Below, in pieces: positions 8,888 to 21,007 of a DNA stretch of 64,000 nt. This stretch comes from Neoaquamicrobium sediminum (GTDB taxonomy: Bacteria > Pseudomonadota > Alphaproteobacteria > Rhizobiales > Rhizobiaceae), in NCBI RefSeq assembly GCF_013240295.1, contig NZ_JABETK010000002.1:1488001-1552000 (forward strand), given 5' to 3'. The translations under genes were made by a program, and so were the position numbers. The stretch's first letter is position 1. Each line of letters opens with the position of its first letter. Below the pieces are notes generated by a model. That model worked only from the letters and a program-made list of their open reading frames with translations, searched no databases and was not told the DNA's origin.

Positions 8888-11800
8888 ATGTCGATGCGCG
8901 CCGCTCGGATTTTCTCCATTCTCGCGACCCTTTTGCTGGCCTTTTCCATCCCCGCTTCCGGCCAGAGCGAGCGTCGGATCGCGACGACCCCCGATTCGGA
9001 CTATTTCGGCTTCGATCTGCGCACCGAGCAGGACATACCGCTCGACGCCTGCGAGGCAGTGTGCCTCGCCGATCAGGATTGCCGCGCCTTCACCTACAAC
9101 ACGCGCGCGCAATGGTGCTTCCTGAAATCCGACTACAGCACGTTGAACCCGTTCCCGGGTGCGGTGGCCGGACGCGTGGTCGTCGACAGCGGCGAAGCCG
9201 AACTCGGCGCACCACCCGTGCTCGACTACGTGCCGCAGCACATGCGCGATGAGGCCCTGCGCTACCGCGCGACGCTCGAGCGCGAAACGCCGGACGAATC
9301 CACCGGCATCGTATACCTGTCCTCGAGCGCAGCCAGCGCCCTGAGTGCCGGCGATCCGCAAACGGCGGTGGAAGCCCGGCGTGCCGCGCTCGTCATCGAC
9401 CCCGACGACGCCGAACTGTGGGCCGGACTTGCCCGTGCGCAGTTCGCCGTCGAGCCCGACTCCAGCTCCGAACGCGCGCAGCGTGGCCAGGACGGCATGT
9501 CGGCCGCGCTAAACGCCTATGCACTGGCGCGCTCCGCATCGGCTCGTGCAGACAGCCTCGCGGCGGTCGGTCTCGCGCTGGACAACCGCGACCTCTATCG
9601 CCCGGCCCTCCAGGCCTATGAGGCGAGCCTGGCGTTGGTCGACGATGCTTCGGTACGTGCCGCCTATCTCGACCTGAAGGCTCGCAAGGGCTTCCGCGTC
9701 GTCAACAATACGGTGGAGGCCGATGGGGCCGCGCCGCGCGCCTGCGTCCAGTTCTCCGAGGATCTGGCGAAATCGGGCGTCGACTACGCACCCTTCGTCA
9801 CCGTTGACGACGCCGCCCCGAAGGCAATCGAAACCTCCGGCACGCAGCTCTGCGTCGAGGGTCTCGAACACGGCAAATATTACCGTATCGGCATCCGGTC
9901 CGGCCTTCCCGCCGCCGTCGGCGAGGTGATCGCAAGCCCCGTCACGCTATCCGTCTATGTCCGCGACCGCGCACCCTCGATGCGTTTCTCCGGCGAGAAT
10001 TTCGTGCTGCCGTCCACGGGCCGCCATGCCCTGCCGATCGTCAGCGTGAACACGCCGCTTGCCGAGCTGAAGCTGCATCGCGTGGGCGACCGCGCGCTGA
10101 GCGATCTGATGAAGGACAACCCCTTCCCGCGCCAGATCGACGAGTACGAGATTTCCTCGCTGGCGGAGAATCTCGGCGAGCTCGTCTGGCAGGGCACGAT
10201 CGAAATCGACAACCAGCTCAATAAGGACGTGGTCACCGCCTTCCCGGTCGAGGAAGCGCTGCCGGAGCGCAAGCCTGGCGTCTACGTACTCACCGGAACG
10301 CCGCAGGGCGACACCAGCGATCCTGGAATGCGCGCGCCACGCAGTGGTTCGTCGTCTCCGACATCGGCCTCTCGACCTATGCCGGCGAGGACGGATTGAC
10401 GGTCTTCGCCCGCTCGCTGGCAACCGCGCGCCCGCTGGAAGGCGTGGAGCTGCAGCTTCTCGCCCGCAACAACGAGGTGCTGGGCACCGCAACGACGGAT
10501 GCCAGGGGACAGGCCGTGTTCACGGCCGGCCTGACGCGCGGCGGTTCCGGCATGGCGCCCGCGGTGCTCACGGCCGCGGGCGGCAAACAGGATTTCGTCT
10601 TCCTCGATATGACGCGCGGCGGTTTCGACCTGTCCGACCGCGGCGTGACGGGTCGCGCCGCCCCCGGCGCCATCGACGTTTTCGCCTGGACCGAGCGCGG
10701 CATCTACCGCCCCGGCGAGACGGTCCATGCAGCCGCCCTCGCGCGCGACGAAAGTGCCGACGCGATCGAGAACCTGCCGCTGACCTTCATTTACACCCGC
10801 CCGGACGGCGTCGAGGAGCGCCGCATCACCAGCGATGGCGGCGCGCTCGGCGGCCATCATGTGCCGCTGGAGCTGCAGCAGACGGCGATGCTTGGTTCCT
10901 GGACGCTGGGCATCTACAGCGACCCCGACACCTCGCCCCTCGCCCAGTCGGTATTCCTGGTCGAGGAATTCGTTCCGGACAGGATCGAGTTCGACCTCGA
11001 ACCCGAGACGCCGGAGTTCGATGCCGGCGAACCGGCCTGGATCGCGCTCGACGGCCGCTACCTCTACGGTGCGCCCGCTTCCAATCTGGAGCTAGAGGGC
11101 GAGGTCGTCGTCTCCACAAGACGCGAATGGGATCGGTTCCCCGGCTTCTCGTTTGGCCTAGCGGACGAAGAGATCGAGGCGTCATCGACCTCCCTCGACA
11201 TTGATGCGACGGACGAGGACGGCAAGGCCCGCATCGAAGTGGCAACCGATGCACTGCCCTCCACGACCGGTTTGCTCGAGGCCAAGGTGACCGTGCGCAT
11301 GCGCGAAAGCGGTGGCCGCGCGGTCGAGCGCAGCACGAAGCTTGCCATCCGCCCGCAGGACGCCGTGATCGGTATCCGTCCCGATTTCGCCGGCTCCGAA
11401 GTGCCACAGGGGTCCACTGCCTCGTTCCGCGCGATCGCCGTCTCGCCCGCAGGCGAGCGTGAGGCGCTGTCCGGCGCGCTCTGGACGCTGACCAAGGTCG
11501 AGCGCAACTATCAGTGGTACCGCAGCAACAACGCTTGGAACTACGAGGCGATCACCGTCGAGCGTCGCATCGACAGTGGCACCGTCGACATCGCTGCCGA
11601 CGATCCCGCGACCATCGCGGTCCCCGTCGACTGGGGCCGCTACCGCCTCGAGGTCGAGAGCGCCGATCCTGCCGGACCGGTTGCCAGCTACGAATTCGAT
11701 GCCGGCTGGTTCGTCGAGGCAACCTCGACGGAAACTCCCGATGGCCTGGAGATCGCCCTCGACAAGGACAGCTACGAAACCGGCGAGACCGCGACCCTGA

Positions 11801-14347
11801 AGGTATCGCCCCGCTTCGCCGGCGAGCTGCTGGTGGCGATCGGCTCCGAACGCCTCCATCAAACGATCGAGGCGAGCGTGCCAGCCGAGGGCACCGAGAT
11901 CGAGATCCCCGTTTCGGCCGACTGGGGCGCCGGGGCCTATGTCACGGCAACGCTGTTCCGCCCCGGCGAAACGGAGGAAAGCCGCATGCCGTCGCGCGCC
12001 ATCGGCGTAAAGTGGCTGGCGATCGATCCCGCGGAGCGCAAGCTCGGCGTCGAGCTTTCCCCGCCCGCGCAGGCCCTGCCCCGCGCGCCGCTTTCCATCC
12101 CCGTTTCTCTGACGGGGCTGGAACCCAGCGAGGAAGCCTACGTCGCGGTGGCAGCCGTCAACGTCGGCATCCTCAACCTGACCCGCTACGAGCCCCCGCG
12201 CCTGAAGACTGGTATTTCGGCCAGCGCCGGCTCGGTCTCGATATACGCGACATCTACGGCCGGCTGATCGACGGTTCGGCCGGCGCTTTCGGACGCATCC
12301 GCACGGGCGGCGACGGCGGCGGCCTCACCGCGCAGGGCAGCGCGCCGACCGAGAAGCTGCTGGCCTTCTTCTCCGGACCCGTAAAGGTCGGCGACGATGG
12401 CAAGGCCGAAATCACCTTCGACATACCCGAATTCAACGGCACGGCCCGCGTGATGGCGGTGGCGTGGTCGAAGCGCGGTGTTGGCGAAGCGACAACGGAC
12501 GTCATCATCCGCGACCCGATCGTGATCACCGCCGGTCAGCCTCGCTTCATGGCGACCGGCGACCGTGCCACCGTGCGCCTCGACATCCACAACGCCGACG
12601 GCCCCGCCGGCGATTATGCGGTTGCGGTGCGGACAGACGGCATGGCCGGCTTCGACTTTGGCGACGTGCCGCAAAGCGTCGCGCTCGGCGACAACGCCCG
12701 CGCCACGCTGACGCTTCCGGTCACGGCGACAGCCACCGGCGATGCTACGGTGACCGTGTCGCTCACTCACGCTGACGGCGTTGAGGTCGACCGCACTCTC
12801 TTCCTGCCGGTGCGTCAGCCGGCGATGCCGGTCACGAACCGTCAGGTCATCAGCCTCCAGGCCAATGGCGGATCGCTGCGCGTTGATGGCGAATTGCTGG
12901 CAGACAGCCTGCTCGACGGCGCATCGGTATCCGTCGGCGTATCGCCGGCATCGGCCTTCGACCTGCCCTCGCTCCTGATGACGCTCGACCGCTATCCCCA
13001 TGGCTGCGCAGAGCAGACGGTCAGTCGCGCCCTGCCACTGCTTTACGTGGGCGAACTCTCTTCCGCGACGGGCCTCGAGAACGATCCCGGCCTGCGCGAA
13101 CGCGTGCAGAAGGCGATCGCCAGGGTGATGACCTTCCAGACGTCGACCGGCTCGTTCGGCCTGTGGGGGCCTGGCTACGGCGACCTCTGGCTCGACGCGT
13201 ACATCACCGACTTCCTGACCCGCGCCCGCGAAGCCGATTTCGGCGTGCCGGTTCAGGGTATGACCAACGCCTTAAGCAATCTCCAGAACCAGCTTTCCTA
13301 CACGACGGACGTTTCCGAGCGCGGCACGGAGATCGCCTACGCGCTTTATGTGCTGGCGCGCAATCGCAAGGCGCCCATCGGCGACCTGCGTTATTATGCC
13401 GACACGCGGCTGGAGGAATTCACCAGCCCGATGGCACGCGCCCAGCTTGCGCGGCACTCGCGCTTTATGGCGACAACCAGCGCGCCGATACCGTCTTTGC
13501 ATCCGCGCTGCGGCGCGCGCAGGGCGACACCGCTACCAACTTCAACCGCTCCGACTACGGCTCCTCGCTGCGCGACGGCGCGGCGATGCTGGCGCTGGCG
13601 GCAGAAACCCGCCCCTCGCCTGGCACGGTTCCGGCCATGGTAAGCTTTGTCACGCAACAGAAGAACAACGCGCGCTGGACGAGCACCCAGGAAGAAGCCT
13701 GGATGCTGCTGGCGGCCCGTGCCGTGCAGGCTTCGGGCGACGCGATCCGGCTCGATGTGGACGGCGCGCCGCATACCGGAAGCTTCGCCCGACGCGTTGC
13801 CGGTGAGAGCCTGCAGGACAACCCCATCACCGTCACCAACCGGGGCGACGAACCTGTCGATGCGGTGGTCACCACGGTAGCCGCACCTGTCGATCCGCTG
13901 CCGGCCGGCGGCAACGGCTTCACCATCACGCGCAGCTACTACACGCTTGACGGCGAGGAGGCGACGGTGTCCGAAGCGGCGCAGAACGAGCGTTTCGTGG
14001 TGGTTCTGCGCGTCAACGAAGCCAACACCTGGCCCTCGCGGGTGGCGGTGACCGACCTGTTGCCAGCCGGCTTCGAGATCGACAATCCGCGCCTTGTCGG
14101 CAGCGCGGAACTCGCCAATTTCGACTGGCTGGCCGAACCGGAAGCCGCCCATTTCGAATTCCGCGACGACCGCTTCGTCGCCGCCTTCGACCGCAATGGC
14201 GGCGGGTCGTTCCAGGTCGCCTATGTGGTTCGGGCGGTAACGCCTGGCGTCTACGCCCACCCCGCCGCCGTCGTGGAGGACATGTATCGCCCGCAATTCA
14301 ACGGCCGCACGGCAGCCGGCATGGTTGAGGTGATTGCCGCGCAATGA
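8888..14347 (+). pseudogene. Bacterial alpha-2-macroglobulin (YfhM-like) with PAN domain, three frameshifts
   Basis: Periplasmic or envelope protease trap of about 1,820 residues once three single-base breaks are mended (near 10322, at the C run 12193-12197, and near 13448-13458). The start at 8888 has GGAGGG upstream and opens with a signal peptide ending IPASGQ. Residues ~30-95 form a PAN/apple-like domain with four cysteines. Macroglobulin domains follow, including QWFVVSDIGLSTYAGEDG, ERGIYRPGETVHAAALARDE and LLAFFSGPVKVGDDGKAEITFDIPEFNGTARVMAVAW (two adjacent motifs). The thioester motif CAEQ lies at 13005-13016 in YPHGCAEQTVSRALPLL. The stop overlaps the pbpC start (ATGA). Co-occurrence with pbpC is the classic bacterial arrangement. 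Confidence 0.85.
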
Positions 14348-16434
14348 TGCGCTGGAAGGGCCCTGCTCTGGCGCTTTCCATGACCGCGGTGCTCGGTACC
14401 GCGGCGATGGCAGGGCTCGACGCGCTTGATCGCGCTTATCCGCCCCCGCTCGAGCCACCGGCAACCTCCACCGAGGTGGTCGACCGCGACGGCGCCCTGC
14501 TGCGCGCGCTGGCCACGCCGCAGGGCGCCTGGCGTTTCCGCATCACGCTCGACGAGGTCGACCCGCATTTCGTCGACATGCTGATCGCCTACGAGGACCG
14601 GCGCTTCCGTCGGCACGTCGGCATCGATCCGGCAGCACTCGCCCGCGCCGCAACCCAGTTCATCACCAATGGCCGCATCGTCTCCGGCGGCTCCACCATC
14701 ACCATGCAGCTCGCCCGGCTGATCGAGCCACGCAAGGAGCGCTCGCTGACGGCCAAGCTGCGCCAGATGGTGCGCGCGCTGCAGATCGAGCGGCGACTGT
14801 CGAAGGATGATATCCTCGAACGCTACCTGACGCTGGCGCCCTATGGCGGCAATCTCGAAGGCATTCGCGCAGCGACGCTCGCCTGGTTCGGCAAGGAGCC
14901 CAAGCGCCTCGGCGTCGGCGAGGCAGCCCTGCTGGTTTCCCTGCCCCAGCTACCCGAACGCCGCCGCCCCGACCGGCACCCGCAGGCCGCCGCCGAAGCC
15001 GCGCGCGACCGCGTGCTCGCCCGCATGATCACAGCCGACAAGCTGGAACAGCGCGAGGCCGAGCGCGCACGCGACGCCTCGGTGCCGGCGAGACGTCACG
15101 ACATGCCCTTCCTGGCCGCACACGCCGCCGAACGCGCGCTCGCGGAAAACCCCGGCCTCCCGCGCCATCAGCTCACCATCAGCCGCCGTGTGCAGGAAGG
15201 GCTGGAGGCCGTGGCCCGCGAGACGGCGGCGCGGCTCGGTTCCCGCCTCTCCGTCGCCATGGTCATGGCCGATGCGCAGACCGGCGATATTCTTGCGGAA
15301 GTCGGTTCGGCAGGCTTCTTCGATGGCGCCCGCGCCGGCTGGGTGGACATGACGCGGGCGGTCCGCTCGCCGGGCTCGACGCTGAAGCCGTTCATCTACG
15401 GGCTCGCCTTCGAGGAAGGGCTGGTGGCGCAGGAGACGATCATCGAGGATCGGCCATCGAATTTTGGCGGCTATCTTCCGCGCAATTTCGATCTCGAATA
15501 TCAGGGCGACGTGTCTGTACGCACGGCACTGCAGATGTCGCTCAACGTGCCGGCCGTGCGGCTGCTCGATGCCGTCGGTCCGACGCGGCTCGCGGCCCGC
15601 TTCCGCCGCGCCGGCGTGACGCTGGCGCTCCCGCGCGACGAGGCGCCGGGCCTCGCCATTGCGCTCGGGGGCGCGGGTCTGACGCTACGCGACCTCGTGC
15701 GCCTCTATACCGGGCTCGCCAATCGCGGCGAGACGGTCGCGATTGCCAACGTTGCCGGGGAGCGCGAGACAGCAGCGATCCTCGACCGCCGCGCGACATG
15801 GCAGGTCGCCGACATGCTGTCCGGCATCGCGCCACCCGAAGGCGCTGGCGCCAGAGGCATCGCTTACAAGACCGGAACCAGCTACGGCTACCGCGATGCT
15901 TGGTCTGTCGGTTTTGACGGCCGTCATGTGCTCGGTGTCTGGGTTGGCAGGCCGGATGGCGCGGCCGTGCCCGGCCTGTCCGGCTATGCGTCTGCCGCGC
16001 CCGTTCTGTTCAAGGCCTTCGAACGGTCGGGGCTGCCGGTCACGCCCCTGCCCCGTGCGCCTGCCGGTGCGCTGCGCACGGCGCGCGCCGACCTGCCGAT
16101 GATGCAGCGGCGCTTCTCCGCGCCCGGCGACGCTTTGCGCCAGCCGGGCGTTGCCGAGCCGGCGCCGCAGATCGTCTTCCCGCCGCAGGGCGCGCGGGTC
16201 GAGCTTGCATCGGGCGCCGGCAGCGCGGCGATACCACTGGTGCTCAAGCTGCAGGGCGGTCGCGCTCCGTTCCGCTGGCTCGCAAATGGTCGCCCCGTCG
16301 AAGGCCTCTGGCGCCGGCGCACGGCCAACTGGCAGCCGGACGGTGCAGGCTTCTCCACCCTGACGGTCATCGACGCCGCAGGCCGCACGGCCAGCGTGAA
16401 AGTGTTCATCGAACAGGACGCCCCAACACCCTGA
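14344..16434 (+). CDS. pbpC: Penicillin-binding protein 1C
   Basis: Bifunctional peptidoglycan synthase, 696 residues, anchored by an N-terminal signal-anchor helix. The glycosyltransferase domain spans about residues 50-220, with catalytic-type motif EDRRFRRHVGID and GGSTITMQLARL. The transpeptidase domain spans about 280-560, with SxxK in SPGSTLKPF, SxN in SLN and KTG in YKTGTSYGYRDAW. A C-terminal beta-rich PBP1C domain (about 600-690) follows. Translationally coupled to the macroglobulin gene by a 4-bp overlap. PBP1C paired with a periplasmic macroglobulin is thought to repair wall damage when envelope-attacking proteases breach the outer membrane. Confidence 0.93.
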   Translation: MMRWKGPALALSMTAVLGTAAMAGLDALDRAYPPPLEPPATSTEVVDRDGALLRALATPQGAWRFRITLDEVDPHFVDMLIAYEDRRFRRHVGIDPAALARAATQFITNGRIVSGGSTITMQLARLIEPRKERSLTAKLRQMVRALQIERRLSKDDILERYLTLAPYGGNLEGIRAATLAWFGKEPKRLGVGEAALLVSLPQLPERRRPDRHPQAAAEAARDRVLARMITADKLEQREAERARDASVPARRHDMPFLAAHAAERALAENPGLPRHQLTISRRVQEGLEAVARETAARLGSRLSVAMVMADAQTGDILAEVGSAGFFDGARAGWVDMTRAVRSPGSTLKPFIYGLAFEEGLVAQETIIEDRPSNFGGYLPRNFDLEYQGDVSVRTALQMSLNVPAVRLLDAVGPTRLAARFRRAGVTLALPRDEAPGLAIALGGAGLTLRDLVRLYTGLANRGETVAIANVAGERETAAILDRRATWQVADMLSGIAPPEGAGARGIAYKTGTSYGYRDAWSVGFDGRHVLGVWVGRPDGAAVPGLSGYASAAPVLFKAFERSGLPVTPLPRAPAGALRTARADLPMMQRRFSAPGDALRQPGVAEPAPQIVFPPQGARVELASGAGSAAIPLVLKLQGGRAPFRWLANGRPVEGLWRRRTANWQPDGAGFSTLTVIDAAGRTASVKVFIEQDAPTP

Positions 16435-16457
16435 ATCGACTCGCGGATTAGCCTTGG

Positions 16458-16513
16458 TGCGTCCTTCAAGGCTCCCCTTCGACAAGCTCAGGGTCGCACC
16501 TCAGGATGAGGGA
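16458..16513 (+). repeat. Family A palindromic repeat, copy 3
   Basis: TGCGTCCTTCAAGGCTC then a variant core (CCCCTTCGACAAGCTCAGGG) then TCGCACCTCAGGATGAGGGA. Conserved arms with a replaced centre. Confidence 0.8.
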
Positions 16514-16603
16514 CGTTGTGCATCGCTTCGGCAAGTCGGTGGGCTCGAGGGCCCTTCCGTTAAGGTGCATCGAGCCCACTGCTCAGCGGGTTCGATCAAC
16601 CCA

Positions 16604-16649
16604 CCTCCCTCATCCTGAGGTGCGAGCGGAGCGAGCCTCGAAGGACGCA
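16604..16649 (-). repeat. Family A palindromic repeat, copy 4 (short form)
   Basis: CCTCCCTCATCCTGAGG, TGCGAGCGGAGCGAGC, CTCGAAGGACGCA. Shares the upstream flank GTTCGATCAACCCA with copy 7 at 34953, so the mobile unit is larger than the palindrome. Confidence 0.85.
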
Positions 16650-16673
16650 CCTATCGTCATACCACCCCGGGAG

Positions 16674-17903
16674 CTAAGCCGCCGCGGGCTTCGGCATCAG
16701 CGCCTTGAGGTCAGATGCCGGATCGGCGGCAACATCCAGCGGGATCGACAGCCGCGCCGCGAGCAGCCGCCGCGCCACCATGTGGTCGGCCGGGCTGTTG
16801 ACGCTCTCCACCGCGATCAGCCTGCCTTCACGATAGACGAAGACGGAGAACTTTCCGTTGGCCGGGTCGCCGCGCATGACGGTTTCGTTCATGCCCATCG
16901 CAAGGCCAGCGATCTGCAGCTTCGTCGCGCCCTGATGAGACCAGAACCACGGCAAGCTGTCGTAAGCGTGGTCGTTGCCGGTCAACCGCGCGGCTACGCA
17001 TTTGCCCTGGTCGACGGCATTCTGCACGGATTCCAGGCGGATCATGCCGATGCCATAGGGGTTCGGGTGTGCCGCACAGTCGCCGATCGCCGAGATGGCC
17101 GGGTCGGTGGTGAGCAGCCGATCGCTCACAACGACGCCATTGTCGGTCGCAAGCCCGGCCTCGGAGGCCAGTTCGGCGTTCGGCACCACACCGGCAGCCA
17201 CGACCACCGCATCGGTATCCAGCGTGTCGCCGTCCGAAAGCGTAACCTTGCGGCCGTCGATTTCAGTCGCCACCGTTCCGAGCCGCAGCCGTGTCCCCAT
17301 CTGCTCGTGGATCGGCACGAAGCAGGCGCTCATCATCGGCGAAAGCACACGGCCCATCAGCCGGTCGGCCGCTTCGAGCACATCGACGGCGATGTCGCGC
17401 TGCCGTAGCAGTGCTGCGACCTCGAGCCCGATGAAGCCGCCGCCGATGATGGTGGCGTGTTGAAGGTCATCGAGCCGGCCGGTCATGAGGCGCGCATGGG
17501 CGAGCGTGCGCAATTCCATCACGCTTGCCGGATCGAGCCCTTCGATGGGCGGAAAGCGGTTGCGCGCGCCCGTCGCCAGCACGAGATGGTCGTAGGGCAG
17601 CCGCTCGCCGCCTTCGAGCACCAGTTCTCGCGCGGGACGGTCGATGCTCTGCGCCCGCACACCGAGGCGCAGTTCGATATTATTCTGCCCGTAGAAGGCT
17701 TCGCCCTTCAGCGGAAGCGAGGAATCCTCGACGCTTTTGAGAAACTCCTTCGACAGCGGAGGCCGCTGGTACGGCAGGTCGGGTTCGGCGCCGATGACGA
17801 TCACCGAACCCTGGAACCCGTTGTGCCGCAGCGCCGCAGCGCATTCCACGCCCGCCTGCCCGCTACCGACGATCACCACCCGCGACACTGTCTCTTCGCT
17901 CAA
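16674..17903 (-). CDS. FAD/NAD(P)-dependent oxidoreductase, ferredoxin (rhodocoxin/putidaredoxin) reductase type
   Basis: Soluble flavoprotein that typically passes electrons from NAD(P)H to a 2Fe-2S ferredoxin serving a P450 or dioxygenase. The FAD-binding glycine motif VIVGSGQAGVECA is at the N-terminus and DLPYQRPPLSKEFL follows. A second dinucleotide fold IIGGGFIGLEVAALL lies near residue 150, and the ATG-like FAD contact DPAISAIGDCA near 275. I chose the TTG at 17903, preceded by AGGAG with a 7-nt gap, giving 410 residues. A longer frame exists but has no family homology upstream. No ferredoxin, P450 or oxygenase gene is adjacent, so the electron acceptor is not apparent. Confidence 0.85.
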   Translation of the reverse strand: MSEETVSRVVIVGSGQAGVECAAALRHNGFQGSVIVIGAEPDLPYQRPPLSKEFLKSVEDSSLPLKGEAFYGQNNIELRLGVRAQSIDRPARELVLEGGERLPYDHLVLATGARNRFPPIEGLDPASVMELRTLAHARLMTGRLDDLQHATIIGGGFIGLEVAALLRQRDIAVDVLEAADRLMGRVLSPMMSACFVPIHEQMGTRLRLGTVATEIDGRKVTLSDGDTLDTDAVVVAAGVVPNAELASEAGLATDNGVVVSDRLLTTDPAISAIGDCAAHPNPYGIGMIRLESVQNAVDQGKCVAARLTGNDHAYDSLPWFWSHQGATKLQIAGLAMGMNETVMRGDPANGKFSVFVYREGRLIAVESVNSPADHMVARRLLAARLSIPLDVAADPASDLKALMPKPAAA

Positions 17904-17998
17904 GAGCCGTCTCCTGCAATTGGACTGCGCTGGAGATAACAACGCGCCTGCCCCATGTCGACGGGTCGCGTCGTTTGAGCCGCGGTTTCTCTCTCCTG

Positions 17999-18052
17999 CG
18001 TCATCCCGGCCGACCGAGCTTGCGAGGGGTCGCGAAGCGACGGGACCCATTG
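17999..18052 (+). repeat. Family B repeat, copy 1
   Basis: Starts CGTCATCCCGGCCGAC and ends GACGGGACCCATTG. The arms TCATCCCGG and GGGACCCATTG recur inverted at 18138-18185. Confidence 0.75.
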
Positions 18053-18137
18053 GCCCGAAAATCGTGTGGCACGGCCCCGTGCAGCACGCGGCGCATGTCC
18101 GTACAGCCGCGAACGCCCGCAAACCGGCCGTGCTGCT

Positions 18138-18185
18138 CAATGGGTCCCGGATAGCCTGCGCTGCGCTTCGGCTTCCGGGATGACG
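18138..18185 (-). repeat. Family B repeat, copy 2 (inverted)
   Basis: CAATGGGTCCCGGATAGCC ... GGCTTCCGGGATGACG. Reverse complement of copy 1 in its arms, different in the centre. Resembles the common rhizobial TCATCCCGG/GGGACCCAT element. Confidence 0.75.
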
Positions 18186-18224
18186 ATGGCGAGGGCAGCA
18201 CTTCGTATCACGACAGCGGCACGG

Positions 18225-18272
18225 TCTCCCTCATCCTGAGGTGCTTCGCGAAGCGGAGCCTCGAAGGACGCA
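18225..18272 (-). repeat. Family A palindromic repeat, copy 5
   Basis: TCTCCCTCATCCTGAGGTGC, core TTCGCGAAGCGGA, then GCCTCGAAGGACGCA. Sits immediately after the hutU stop, where it could serve as a 3' hairpin. Confidence 0.8.
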
Positions 18273-18279
18273 CTACCCC

Positions 18280-19971
<1,692 letters not shown>

Positions 19972-19983
19972 GTCCTCCAGGGT

Positions 19984-20798
19984 TCAGCGACGCGCCCAAT
20001 CGAGCGCGGTTTCGAATATGCTGTGCAGCACTGCGCGCAGCGGCGCGGCGAAATCGGGATCGTAGGCAACCGGCCAGTTAGTCTCATCGACGGGACCGAC
20101 CGGCTCGCGCAGATAGCCCCGGCAGGCGAGTTCCATCTGCAGCGCATGCACGCCCTCCTCCGGCGTGCCGTAATGGCGCGTGATCCACCCGCCCCGGAAG
20201 CGGCCATTGACGACGAAGCTCTCGTCGCTGGCCTCCAGCAGCGTGGTCACCTTTGCTTCAAGCTGCGGATCGGCGCTCGCCCCGCCATTGGTGCCGAGAT
20301 TGAACACCGGAAGCTCGCCCGGAAACAGGCGTGGGATCACCGACCGGATCGAATGACAGTCGTAGAGCACGACCCGATCGTGGCTCCCGCGCAGGCGTTC
20401 CAGCTCGGTACGAAGCGCTGCGTGGTAAGGGTCGAACCATGTCTCCCGCCGCCGCGCGATGCCCCCTCGCCGGGCTGCAATCCGTCACGGTAGAGCGGAT
20501 CGCCATCGAACGTCTCCGTCGGACACAGGCCGGTGGTCGCCTGTCCGGGATAGAGTGACACCCCCGACGGGTCGCGATTGACGTCGATCACCGTGCGCGA
20601 GATCGCGGTGCGCACCACCGTCGCGCCGAGCCCGGCCGCAAAATCGTAGAGTTTCTCGATCCACCAGTCCGTGTCGCGCCGGGCCAGCCACGGCGAAACG
20701 ATCTGGCCGTCCAGACCCGGCAATTCGGTGCCGGTGTGCGGGATCGAAACCAGCAGCGGCGCATCGCCACGCGTCACGGTTAGCCAAGGGGTGGTCAC
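19984..20798 (-). pseudogene. hutG: N-formylglutamate amidohydrolase, frameshifted
   Basis: Final hut step: N-formyl-L-glutamate to glutamate and formate, partner of HutF in the five-step route. The start is best placed at the GTG at 20798, which has GGAGG seven bases upstream. The ATG two codons earlier abuts the ribosome site. N-terminal motifs include LLVSIPHTGTELPG (metal-binding His) and SRTVIDVNRDPSG. The frame is lost at the five-C run 20462-20466 and resumes as IARRRETWFDPYHAALRTEL, then VVLYDCHSIRSVIPRLFPGELP and GWITRHYG. Adding one G on the coding strand restores about 272 residues, the normal length, so a sequencing indel is likely. Confidence 0.88.
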
Positions 20799-20828
20799 AA
20801 CCATACCTCCAAGACTGCAGCTTTACGT

Positions 20829-20879
20829 TGCCCCCTCTGTCCTGCCGGACATCTCCCCCACGGGTGGGGAGATCAGCCG
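20829..20879 (+). repeat. Family C inverted repeat, left arm
   Basis: CCCCCTCTGTCCTGCCGGAC followed by ATCTCCCCCACGGGTGGGGA and GATCAGC. Inverted partner at 20934-20993. The element sits between hutG and hutH and contains no gene. This class (GCCGGACATCTCCCC) is common between genes in Mesorhizobium-like genomes. Confidence 0.8.
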
Positions 20880-20933
20880 TCGCGTCTGCCTTCGCTAACC
20901 GCCTGGGTTGCAAGATGGGCGGCCGGACTGAAG

Positions 20934-20993
20934 CTGCCGATCTCCCCCTTGTGGGGGAGATGTCCGGCAGGACAGTGGGGGGCGCGACAGAGT
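20934..20993 (-). repeat. Family C inverted repeat, right arm
   Basis: GCTGCCGATCTCCCCCTTGT, GGGGGAGATGTCCGGCAGGA, CAGTGGGGGGC. Pairs with 20829-20879 to make a long imperfect stem in the hut mRNA between hutH and hutG. Confidence 0.8.
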
Positions 20994-21007
20994 GCCAGCG
21001 TTTGCGC

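Larger units (their letters stand above)
16435..16673. other. Repeat-containing convergent intergenic region
   Basis: Lies between the convergent ends of pbpC and the flavoprotein gene. It carries two inverted family A copies (16458-16513 and 16604-16649) and, between them, a further partial inverted pair (GGTGGGCTCGAGGG and CATCGAGCCCACTG). No gene is visible. Confidence 0.65.
17904..18279. other. 376-bp intergenic region with two repeat families
   Basis: Upstream of the flavoprotein gene and downstream of hutU. Contains an inverted pair of family B repeats (17999-18052 and 18138-18185) and a family A copy (18225-18272). Nothing coding is visible. The flavoprotein promoter must lie close to 17950, but no clear elements are seen. 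Confidence 0.6.

Noticed and set aside
17904..18140. Upstream extension of the flavoprotein by about 80 residues
   Set aside because: The extension is unlike the family and runs into repeat DNA. The TTG at 17903 with AGGAG gives the normal length.
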